64,000 bases of DNA, taken from assembly GCF_009389715.1 (NCBI RefSeq), contig NW_024067666.1:1-64000 (forward strand). The letters are read 5' to 3'. The stretch comes from Phoenix dactylifera. Taxonomy: Eukaryota > Streptophyta > Magnoliopsida > Arecales > Arecaceae. A program made the position numbers and the translations under genes. Under the pieces are notes generated by a model. It did no database searches and was not told where the DNA came from. It was given only the letters and a program-made list of their open reading frames with translations. Every line of letters begins with the position of its first letter. The stretch's first letter is position 1. Below are positions 48,401 to 57,616 of this stretch, piece by piece.

Positions 48401-50820
48401 TTGTCCTGCACATGTAAACATACATCTTGATTCATTCCTGTTGGGGCCTACACAAATTTCATTGTGCGTTTGACAGGTATTACAATTTCCTATTTAACCT
48501 TGTGAAGAAATTCTGTTATTGCTGATCATGAATGACAGAAGATATTAAGAGTTGTGTGAGTAGAACCTATATTAGTACTGGTATACCACCCTCTTGAGGC
48601 TCTACTCTTGTTGGCAACATGGCATAGTTAAAAGGGATATTTAATTATATATAATGGTGAGATTGTTTAGCTAGTAGATGCTAAAGATTCTTTTATAATG
48701 GAAACTATGCACAAGTCAATTGAAAATTATGGGATTTGAGAGAGAGAGAGAGAGAAATTAGTTTTGAATATAAGTGAAACATGCCATTGTTGTTAAAACC
48801 TTATGATTTATGATCGAGATCTGATGATCCGGTTCAAGATAGCCCTAAGATCTGTATCCCATCCTTGGACCAGGATCAATTTGGCATCACAACATGTAGA
48901 TCCATATGATGGACTATACATTCTTTGGATCATAATATCCAATTTGATTATGTTATTTACATATTAAATTATGTATAGGTCCACTTTATATAATTTCTGT
49001 GGTTTTTAAATTACTTATCATTGATAAATTTCAAATAATAAAACTGGCAAGTCTGTTATTGGAGTTCATAAAGTCAAAACGTCTTATTGTTTGTATGCTT
49101 TTTATTCTCCATTCATCCATTTTATAGTTCAGGCATATCTCAAGCTTTACATCTTTTATATTTAGGAATTTCTGAAAGAAATCAGAAAAACTCTTACAAT
49201 CTATGCTCCGATCCGATTAAGAAGAAAGATGATCTCTACAATGTTTAGAGATAGATTCTAATAAATAAAAATTTGGACACTCAATTGGTAAAGTGACATG
49301 CAGCCTAATGTAGTAGAGGCTCAAAGAATGAAGAATTACTAGGCCTGAATCTTGAATAATTTTTCTTTTTTGTGAGAAAAAGGAGCGTATCTCTCTCTTC
49401 TCTCTGAGAAGCTGTGTTTTAGTTAGTGATATGTGGAGATATTTAGACACTCGTTGCTGCTCTCCCCTAGCGATTAAGAACTTGTTGTGTCTAAATGAAC
49501 TTGGATTACCTCCATGGTGGCCACGACAGCTAATTGGGGCATTTTGGACTATAATCCATAAAATGAGGTCTTCTCCTGGCTTTCTACTATTTGCAAATTC
49601 AATAGCTTCCAGTTCATAATCATGCTTTCTTTTACCTTATTGCAGATGCTGGATAATTCGCAGATGCTCTTGCCTGCAGGTGAACTTACTAAAAGATTTG
49701 AGCAAGCAGGTTAGAGCTAATCTCTTCATATCTAAACATAATTTTCTATAGATGGTTATCCAAGTCTATGCCTTTTTACATATTGACTTAACGAAAAAAA
49801 GCATCTTGCATGACATGATATATGTGCACTAGACACATTTTCCACATGAGAAAATATTTTTTGTGATTGTACTGTCATTAAAAATCTGGAGATTACTCAT
49901 TCTGTGCAGGCTGCAGCTACATAAATTTTCTAGATCCATCTAATTTTAAATACTAATGGACTGTGGAAAGGACTCACAATTAGTTTGTTAAAGTCTTGAT
50001 TGCAGATCTATTGAATTTCCTCTCCTTTAAGTTAGACAGCATGATGGTTCGATCTATCCTGGGTAAAGTCTCCTGGTGATTGCACCAGAGACATGAGATG
50101 GATCCTTCTATTTACAGCACTAGAAACTTCTCTGCCAAAGCTAGTTATGTAGTTATCTCTTTAATCACTATAGTTTCAACCTATCTTATCACAACTGTAT
50201 TAATTGAACAAAATTAGAAATATCACTTAACCGTCCTCCTTTTTGTCATTCTCACTCGAAATATGAAGGCAGAGTTATTAACTACATTATACCAAGATGT
50301 TCTTCATAGCCTTTATTAATTTTGTGAATGGCAACCAATAAATGAGTGACCCACTAACTCTACTCAGATAAGCGCCCTGTAATTTGATGGCCTGAAACTT
50401 TTTGGACATTCTATTCAAGCATAAGTGTGTGCATCTTTTGCTCATAAATATTGTCTAGTGCATCTCTTAACCAATGGCATTATTTGTACTTAAAGAAATT
50501 CCATATCCTTGGGTAATACGGTACTTTTTTTTTTAACAATTGCTACCAAAACCCAACCTTGTTGTAGGTATCTCTTTAGATCGCCCCGTGGTCACTTCTT
50601 GTGGTACTGGTGTAACTGCTTGCATACTTGCCTTGGTAAGACTTTTTTCCTTTTTAATTTTCACGGTAGTCTTAGTTTTGGTGCTTTCTACAAGGAATGA
50701 AATAACTAGTTCATTTTATTTCAGGGTCTTTATCGGATGGGAAAGACTGATGTTCCAATCTATGATGGATCTTGGACTGAATGGGGATCCCAATCTGACA
50801 CGCCCGTTACCACTGCTTGA
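27069..50820 (+). CDS. STR1: Thiosulfate/3-mercaptopyruvate sulfurtransferase, STR1 type (12 exons)
   Basis: Exons: 27069 to 27131 or 27163, 27692 or 27694 to 27880, 30122-30181, 34979-35041, 37224-37348, 40058-40220, 41202-41261, 44422-44480, 47809-47890, 49646-49709, 50568-50635, 50725-50820 (TGA). The product is about 363-373 aa, close to the family's roughly 380. The enzyme moves sulfur from 3-mercaptopyruvate or thiosulfate to acceptors such as thiols or cyanide. Two rhodanese domains are seen: the first, from about residue 85, contains [29 protein letters not shown] and [14 protein letters not shown] and lacks a catalytic Cys; the second contains [23 protein letters not shown] and [10 protein letters not shown], with the active-site persulfide Cys near residue 331. 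It ends [11 protein letters not shown]. The first about 30 residues ([20 protein letters not shown]) are Arg/Ser-rich and suit a mitochondrial presequence. The exon 1 donor is unresolved. Introns reach 4.8 kb and carry SINEs and a foldback element. Confidence 0.93.
30357..30409. repeat. (TA)n microsatellite
   Basis: A TA run of about 50 bases, in the 4.8-kb sulfurtransferase intron 30182-34978. Confidence 0.95.
31735..31862 (-). mobile_element. tRNA-derived SINE
   Basis: On the minus strand it starts near CTTAGCTCAATTAGTTGG (pol III box A-like) and has GGTCAAGGGTCTGAAACC (box B-like) about 30 nt later. It ends in an A-rich tail (A11, then GAAAG/GAAAA units), seen as the T-rich run at 31735-31765 on the + strand. 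The flanks carry AATCTTCTTG and CATCTTCATG, a possible short target duplication. Confidence 0.68.
31962..32811. mobile_element. Foldback element, two about 380-bp inverted arms
   Basis: The left arm 31962-32343 and right arm 32428-32811 are inverted copies, roughly 75-80% identical by eye along their length. Examples are ATTGGCTCAACATCAATG on the left against the complement ATTGGCTTAACATCAATG on the right, and the inner ends GGGAAAGGATATGC and GCATATCCTTTCCC, which match perfectly. An 84-bp AT-rich loop lies between. No open frame. Transcribed within the intron, it could form a long hairpin RNA. Confidence 0.82.
32880..33210. repeat. GGTACC/CCGGT-rich dispersed repeat, copy 1
   Basis: Clustered GGTAC, ACCGG and GGTATCG motifs appear in an otherwise AT-rich intron. 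The wording resembles the block at 34686-34893 and parts of 52518-53110. Borders are uncertain. Confidence 0.4.
34686..34893. repeat. CCGGTACC-rich block, copy 2
   Basis: About 200 bp of dense ACCGGT and GGTACC palindromes with half-palindromic variants such as CGGTCCGTATCGG. The block is sharply richer in GC than the flanking intron and ends about 85 bp before exon 4 of the sulfurtransferase. The open frames on both strands here come from the short repeated words and are not genes. Confidence 0.6.
38349..38615 (+). repeat. Tandem duplication, 135-bp period, pyrimidine-rich
   Basis: CTCCCCACTCAACCCTAGAG and CAGCTGGCTGCCCATCCATC-type segments occur twice, 135 bp apart. The block lies in the sulfurtransferase intron 37349-40057 and is followed by a T/C-rich stretch to about 38930. 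Confidence 0.78.
40353..40523 (-). mobile_element. Au-like SINE with 11-bp target-site duplication
   Basis: Minus-strand reading: GAGCATTGGCACAATGGTAAG (box A region), GGTCATAAGTTTGAAACA (degenerate box B), CACCAGAAGGTAAGGCT, then GGCGGGAGACTCATGCATTG, GGCCACCC and a T-run end. This order is that of plant Au SINEs, whose 3' end carries the AGGTAAGGCT and GCGGGAG...GCACTGGG blocks and a short T-run. GAACATGCACC flanks both sides exactly (40342-40352 and 40524-40534). It is inserted in the sulfurtransferase intron after exon 6. Confidence 0.88.
43437..44110. repeat. Extreme AT-rich low-complexity block
   Basis: About 670 bp made almost entirely of ATA, TTA and ATAATA words (for example aataatattat and tataatataatag). 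It lies in the intron 41262-44421 and ends about 310 bp before exon 8 of the sulfurtransferase. No coding potential. Confidence 0.8.
48738..48756. repeat. (GA)n microsatellite
   Basis: A short GA run in the sulfurtransferase intron between exons 9 and 10. Confidence 0.85.
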
Positions 50821-51413
50821 ATAGTTTGTTGTGCCTCGTGTTTTTCTTCTCATTTTTTGTAGTTCAAACCAAGAGAACATGAGCAAGATGGATATACTTG
50901 CGCCGAACAGAGGCTTCTTATGTCACATTGTACATGATTTATTTTAGACAAAGTGATTTATTCAAAGCCATCGAATCAAAAATTAGATTTCGGAAGGTAA
51001 TACCGTTGTTCACTAGAGAATGGTGATAGAACTGATGTGGGCATAGGTGGAACTAACCGAAGGAGGCAATGGCCTACCCTTTTACATTTTTATGTTTTTT
51101 TTTTCTTTGAATATTGGTTGTTCTTTTGAAACTGGCAAAATACTTCCAGTTCCATTGTTGAGGAGGAGGGGGGGAGGGGCGCGGGGTATGATATGTACAA
51201 AATCTCAGCCAATATAAACTGATATACCATGAGATGTCAACTGAAATAATATCAATATATCAGCTGTGATTTTCAATCAGTATTTTATTACTTAAATAAT
51301 TTTTAAATAAATGAATCCTAAAAGCAATATATAATTGTTGCTAATCTTGGTTGTACTATACGTTTGAAATCATGATAACTTGATTTCTATGTATTGGCTG
51401 AGATTTTGATATC
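50821..51413 (+). other. 3' flank and UTR of the sulfurtransferase gene
   Basis: Non-coding. It includes the presumed 3' UTR and a short G-rich stretch (GGAGGAGGGGGGGAGGGGCG) near 51161-51181. No canonical AATAAA could be tied to a cleavage site. Confidence 0.45.
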
Positions 51414-51416
51414 TTG

Positions 51417-51887
51417 GGGCTCGTTTGGTTCGCGGGAAAAGAAGGGGAGAAAGTGTGGTCAACGGGAAAATAATGAAATGCCTCTTGTTTGGTTGGAGTT
51501 TTCAAAGGAGAGAGAAGGGAAAGTTGTATTCCCATGGAAATGTGATTCCCACATTTCATGGGAAAGTCTTTCCCATGAGAAACATGGGAAAGTTACTTTC
51601 TCATGAGGCGGGAATCGCTCCATTTTTACTTTTTCCCAAAAAGTTCCTTCAGCATTAAAGAAGCATTAAAGAGGCATTAAAAACCTAATTTTTATTTAGG
51701 GCATAATAGGAATTATATATAACTTTCCTAGGAAAGTGGATGGCCAACCAAACATGAAATTTGTCACTTTCCCATGGTCAACCAAACATGCCAAAAGTAC
51801 TTTCCTAGGCATCCTCTTCCTAGGAATTTGTTTTCCAGGAATCATATTCCTAGGAAGGAAAATGCTTCCCGCGAACCAAACGAGCCC
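51417..51887. mobile_element. MITE with perfect 20-bp terminal inverted repeats
   Basis: The left end GGGCTCGTTTGGTTCGCGGG (51417-51436) and right end 51868-51887 are exact reverse complements. TTG flanks both sides (51414-51416 and 51888-51890), so a 3-bp target duplication is likely, as in PIF/Harbinger-type elements. The interior has several sub-terminal repeats of TTTGGTTGG, CATGGGAAAGT and TTCCTAGGAA type on both strands. It is 471 bp and non-coding. Confidence 0.82.
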
Positions 51888-51890
51888 TTG

Positions 51891-52517
51891 GTCCCAATGC
51901 ATCGAGACGGAACTATAGCATTCCTTGCCATAGAGTAGTTTTGTATGTTTTTTATCTGCACAATGTATTAGAGCTAGAAAGGCAAAGAGAACCATTGGGA
52001 GGTAGAAGAATATTTGTGAAATTATATAAATCTTATTCTAAATATCTAATCTCAAGTTCTTAACTGGTTGATAATGTGATCTATGCTTGGTTGCGTGTCA
52101 TCGATGATCGTGGAATAAATTTACTTTAGAGATGTTAGCTTGCATGAATGGTATACCCTCCCAACAATTATGCGCTTTTATCGCCTGAATGGATTCATAA
52201 CACTAATGTCTCAAATAGGAGGTCTCTCTAAATTGTTGCTTATTCTTATAATGAAAATAATAACAATTATTTGTTTTACCCTAGATGGCTGTTATAGTGA
52301 CTATTATTAATTATTTGTTAATAATAAAAATTAATGAATAATAGCAAGAATATGATACTATTGAATAAAAAATTACTCTTTAGCTTGCTCGGCAATATGA
52401 ATAAAAAAATTATATTATTTTACTAAATATAAATAGAAAGACAATCAACATTATTTCTAATATAGAAGGACATCATCTAGCCCATTTACTATCTACTTAT
52501 GCCTTGATTTTCTTTTT
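51891..52517. other. AT-rich intergenic stretch, nothing recognised
   Basis: No gene or bounded repeat is seen. Short ATTAAT-type words occur near 52260-52360. Confidence 0.4.
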
Positions 52518-53110
52518 TGGGTACCAGTACTAATGTCTCTACCAAGAATTGCTGTGTCGATATCCGTCCTTGGATCGGTTGCTCGGTACCACGAGTTGTA
52601 ACGGCTCTGTATTGTTCCATGCTGGGTCGTATTGGCATAGTAGAAGAAGCGGAGGAGAGGAGAACGGGAGAGAAGAAAAAAGAAAAAGGAGAGCCGCCGC
52701 AGGAGAAGGTTGAGGGTTGGCGAGTTACATGGAGGAGGCGGAGGAGGAGCTCTGCCTCTGGTTCCCTATTTCGTTTGAAATAAGGTTTCGGAGAGGGCCC
52801 CTCCTCCGCCTACTCTATGTAGTGGCTCCCTGGCCTCTTCCTCCTCCGCGCAGCGGCTCTTTAGCCTCCGCCTTCTTCATACGGCGACTCCTCGACCTTC
52901 TGCTGGCCAATTTTCACCTTTCTATCTCTTCCTTTCTCTCTCTTTTTCTCTGTTTTCCTCTTCTTTTCCTTCGACATCGGTTCTTGTTTTGGTTGTCGGT
53001 CAGCTGCCAGTACGGCTCAATACGCCCCAAACTAAATGGTTTGGAATGGTTCTACCGACCATGGTCTCTACTAATCTACCGAGAAGGACAAGTTCAATGC
53101 AAACAAAAGA
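52518..53110. repeat. GC-rich foldback-like block with purine and pyrimidine halves
   Basis: The outer parts carry GGTACCAGTACT, CTCGGTACCACG and CCAGTACGGCTC, recalling the CCGGTACC repeats in the sulfurtransferase intron. Inside, 52638-52755 is purine-rich (GAAGAAGCGGAGGAGAGGAG and similar), and 52838-52985 is pyrimidine-rich and partly complementary to it (CCTCTTCCTCCTCCGC, TCTCTTTTTCTC). The open frames here follow from the composition. Confidence 0.45.
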
Positions 53111-55667
53111 GGTAGGTTCTGCAGAATTGATAGGACCCATGTCCTAAATTCTATTGACAAGGTAATGGCTCAACAAAGAAATAGCCGTTATCCTTTTAAC
53201 AGGAAAAAGAAAAAGAAAAAAAAGGGAAGGAAAGAGCCCTTTTTTTGCCGGGAAAAATGTACCTTGGTTTTCATATTTGAATTTGGAGATAAAGTTTTAA
53301 GATTTGCAAAAATTGGTAACAGACCTTTTTATGTTTATGATTAGTTATATGATAAACTTTATCAGTTTTTTTTCATCATCATTAAAATTTATATATTTTT
53401 TAAAAAATAAAATTTATATACGGTCATTAAGGCTTGTGCTTAAAAAAAAAAAAGAAATTCAGTCCTATCACTTAGAGCAGAAATTCGGTCAAAAAGTATT
53501 TTTTTATTTTTAATATTTGCCGTATCAACTGTCTAGCCGAATTATAAGTAAATGCATGACAAAAGTATGCAAAAATTTCTTTTTAACCTTCAGAGGAAAG
53601 ATTGAAATATATTGTGATAACCTTGGAAATTGGTGAAAACATTTTCCATTGATCCATAAGAGGTATTCGTACAAAAAAAAAAAAAAACAAGAATAACAAA
53701 AAAAAAAAATACACACCAACAACTCATGAAAAAACCATGCAGAAAACTAACATGAGAATTCACATTATATTCTAGATTTATAAATATTTTAAATATTATT
53801 GTTGTAAGATGCCTTTTAATATATTATGTGTTGTGTTTTGCCATCCAACTTCTAATGTTAATTTATTTTGTTAAATGAAATCAATAGTTTATTTTGAAAA
53901 AAGAGTTTGGACAATTTGAGAACCTAATTGAACGAACCGATCTTCACATTGGTTCCAGAATTGGTTGTTTTGGTTTTAGTTCCAAAAATTAAGAATCAAT
54001 TAGAATTGGATTAGTTTCAAGTTAGTCTCTAATCCAAAAACCGATCCGACCTATGTGCGGCTCTAATAGATAATGCAAGTGCCTCTTCTGCAATAACATT
54101 GTCATAAGATACTTTTATCGCATGACATGAAATAAATCTTTCACAGTTCTATATACGTAGGCGCCAGTTCTGCCTCCCTTATTTACCAACCATGCCCCAC
54201 CATCCAACAACATATATTAGCATTACCCAAAAAGATTTGCAAATTAACACCGTTTGAGAAGCTTCTAACGCAAGCTTTTGGGTACTTTTTTCTTCCATCC
54301 ATCTTTCAAAGTGCATGGCAAACTCATTGTTAGGAATAGGTAAAGCATTTGGATCCAATGATCTGGAATTAAATTGTTTCCAGCCTTCCATAAAACCACA
54401 AGAAAGGTTATGCATAAAGGGAGAGTCCTATAATCCATGAAACTGTTCTTTAGATTACATAATCAACTAATAAAGGATGGTACAGAATCAGCAACCACAA
54501 GCGCCAATGGAGTCACAAACCAAATCAGTCTTGAGAAGGTGTAGCTAATAAATAGATATTGCACCCCGGGAAGGACCTAAAGGGTCAAAGAGAGCACTCT
54601 CTTACGCAATTCTTGCTTCGCTCGAAAGTGCTCCGATAGTTTCGCAAATGTTGCTTGCTAGAAGAAGCAGCTTGATAGAAATCGCTGACAAGAAGCTTGC
54701 ATGCTGACTTTGTTGTGAGATGTCTGTGAAAGGAAGGAGCCCAAATTAAATGATCTCTGGCACAGGAGGATGGATTAGTAGGTAACCACATTAGTATCAA
54801 AAATTTCCTCGAGAATATTTGTATTTCTTGTAATTGGGCTGCCTACAAAAGTATCTGAAACTTTAGTCACATTTAGAGGGAGATTAGTAGGCTTACTGAC
54901 CTTCCATTTAGATCGACTTGTACCCATAAACCTTCACAGTTCGGATAGAAAAAAAGTTCTCAGATGTATGATAGAATTCCGATGACCAAGAACCTCATTG
55001 TCATCTAGTTTGCTTCCCAAAAGGTTGAGGTTGGGAAATATCTAGCCTTTAAAACACAAGCCCATAAAGCATCAGAAGCACTTCAAACACATAGACACTT
55101 TTTTTTTCTAGAAATTATCTTTTACTTTAAAAGCTTCAAAAGGACTTTTCTGAGCAACAATGTAATCAGAGATTCATTTCCTTGATAAAGTTGGAGCTTG
55201 GTACCTCCATAGCTAAAAAATAAACAAAAACACTCAACTTGGTAAATTTTGGGTCAACAATCTAAATCAAGCTGTGTCTGTGCCTGTGCCTGACCCAACT
55301 CACTTGCAGTAGTAGATATCTGCTGCAAAAATCTGTGAAAAGTATATTAAACAAGAATCTTCTTTCTCCTAGTCAAGTTCACCACCGATTCCCATCATGC
55401 CATTTGTTAGGCTGAGAGTCAATTGCGGCAGTTCTCACATATTAATGCACATTGATGGGAAAAGACTTCAAGATTACTAAAATGGAGCATCAAAACAGAG
55501 ATCAATTGGCACCAAATGACAACAACTAAACATGCAGCCAGCGTTCTCAAAATAAACTCGATCAGGAACCTACGAGCGTTTCAGAGACCAATGGGAAAGA
55601 TGGCATGAAAATTGTCGATTGTTAATATCTATTATCTATTATTTATATTCGATTTTAATATCATTCA
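53111..55667. other. Intergenic stretch, no gene recognised
   Basis: AT-rich with A-runs at 53440-53453 and 53672-53709. A patch at 53930-54070 has GGTTCC and CCAAAAACCGATCC words like those of degenerate hAT-type MITEs. Small minus-strand open frames at 54179-54415 and 54585-54800 have no recognisable family, and I do not call them genes. Confidence 0.4.
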
Positions 55668-55740
55668 GATCGCGTGGCCTAATGGATAAGGCGCTCGCCT
55701 CCGGAGCGGGAGATTGTGGGTTCGAGTCCCATCGCGATCG
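55668..55740 (+). tRNA. trnR-CCG: tRNA-Arg, anticodon CCG
   Basis: A 73-nt cloverleaf. The acceptor stem GATCGCG pairs perfectly with CGCGATC, with discriminator G. The D arm is GCCTAATGGATAAGGC. The anticodon stem CTCGC/GCGGG encloses loop CTCCGGA, with anticodon CCG at 55701-55703, reading CGG codons (Arg). The T arm GTGGG-TTCGAGT-CCCAT follows. There is no intron and CCA is not encoded, as normal for nuclear tRNAs. Boxes A (TGGCCTAATGG) and B (GGTTCGAGTCC) are intact, so it looks functional. It stands alone between two protein genes. Confidence 0.97.
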
Positions 55741-55750
55741 TTTATATTCC

Positions 55751-55766
55751 TTTTTTTTTTTTTTTT
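55751..55766 (+). terminator. RNA polymerase III terminator of tRNA-Arg
   Basis: A run of 16 T begins 10 nt after the tRNA 3' end, far longer than the four T needed by pol III. Confidence 0.85.
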
Positions 55767-57616
55767 AATTTGCTTTTCTTTTGGTAAATCTGAAATTTTT
55801 ATGTGAATGAATGATCCCTCCTTCCGACTCAAGTGATGATTAACTTAAACTCCAAGCTTGATAAAATTATTTGTTCGATTAGTGTACTCTACTTACTGAA
55901 GTCTCATAGGCAAAATGGGTTTGGTCATGTTAAAATAGTATGATTGGTTAACAAAGGTAAAATAGAATAGAAAAGAAGAATTGGACGTAAAAACACTTTA
56001 AGCTTATAACTACAATAGGAGAACTTCCTAGAAGGTCATGATTCCATCAATCAAGATTTTATGTAAGATATTTAGTAAATATATCTTCTATTAATATATA
56101 TTAATATATATTTATATATTAATCTTTGTTAGAGAGTGCATGTTGGAGGTGTAGAATGACAGTCCCCGTGTAAGAGGATCGTTTGATGTCCAGAATCAAT
56201 GTGAACAAGCATCAATAAAGGCGATAAATGTACATGAATGCAAAGAAAAACAAAATCTAGTTTGAAATAATTACAAGAATTTTAGAAGACTGAGTCAATA
56301 ACAAGAATAAAAAAAAAAAGAATGGCCAGTTGAAGAATGACATTCCTTTACCTCTGGTGTTCTCTTTCCTCCTTTTAAGCATAAGATGTCAGCAAATAGC
56401 TCATTCCAACATCCAAAAGACGCATAATATAGACTTTAGTACATCAAAGGTGATGACTCATTGATTTTTTCCCCCTCCTCCATTAGCGAGTTATATGGCA
56501 ACAAATCGAACTCATCACTTGCGTACCACGTTTCAAAAAGAGAACAAGTGCTTGGATAATTTTGACTGCAAGGGCTACTTAACCTTCTCCCTAAAACAAA
56601 AATAAATAAATAACAATGACATTAGGTGAGAACACAGCAGCTAGTGGCCTCTTTTAAGCATCTAGTTTTATCCCCAGATCGCACAATCCCCGTCTACAAA
56701 AGCTTCAGAAACAATTATAATGTGGCTGCAAAAAGACATCCATATGGATGGTTCTATGAAGTAGAAAAGATGCTGCAAACTTCTTTCATGAGTGGCCCAA
56801 AAAAATTGCATCTTGATAAATCATGCTCAAAAACCTCCAATCACAAGGAATGTCAAATGGCTGCTGAAGCATATCATGATTAGCACAGAAAAACTGCCAT
56901 GCATTTATCATGGACGCTACTTCCACATTCCGGGTTGTAACATTTAGTTCGATGTTTCACCCAATCAGTTTGCAAATGATTTTAGCTATTTCTAACTATC
57001 AACAGAACAAACTTCCCAATCATACAGAACAAAAAATTAAAGGGTCAATATAAGCTCTCATCGAAATTTATTTTCACTGACATTACAAAATCCACATCAC
57101 GAAAGATCGCCCACCAAATCCGAGTTCCCTCTGCAAAATATGGTCTACAACCCAACTCCAGAATAGTAGAGTTCCACTTCACATGAGAACCTGCTTGTCT
57201 TTGTACAGATGAAACTAGCCTCAGATAAATAACATAACCAATTCATGACATACCAGCTATTACCTTCCAATCAGATCCATATCACAAAGGTAATCTGTTA
57301 TACCATGGAGTGCGCATCACAAAAGAAAGTCTTAACAAGTAATGCTTGGGTACAGACAGTCAAGGATCCCAAACATGGGAATAGGAGTATCTATACTGAA
57401 CTCATTTCATAGAATCCATAAAAATGGCCAGCCAAATCTTGCAGGCGATCTGCAAGAAAGAATTGCACATAAAAGAAAAATAGGGATACAAAAAACTGGC
57501 AAAGCTGGCACCATAACTAACAATAGTACAATCATAAAACCAAAATCATTTCAGATATGCAACGGTGAGCCTCCCCTTGATAAATTACAAGACCTTGAGC
57601 TATTGAGCAAAAAAAA
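55767..57616. other. Intergenic stretch and 3' UTR of the convergent FAH gene
   Basis: No gene is recognised from 55767 to about 57000. The part next to 57616 is the presumed minus-strand 3' UTR of the fatty-acid hydroxylase. A plus-strand open frame at 57342-57707 is an antisense shadow of its last exon and UTR. Confidence 0.5.

Noticed and set aside
54179-54800. Two small minus-strand open frames
   Set aside because: There is no recognisable similarity, no start or splice context, and no conserved motif; they look like chance frames.
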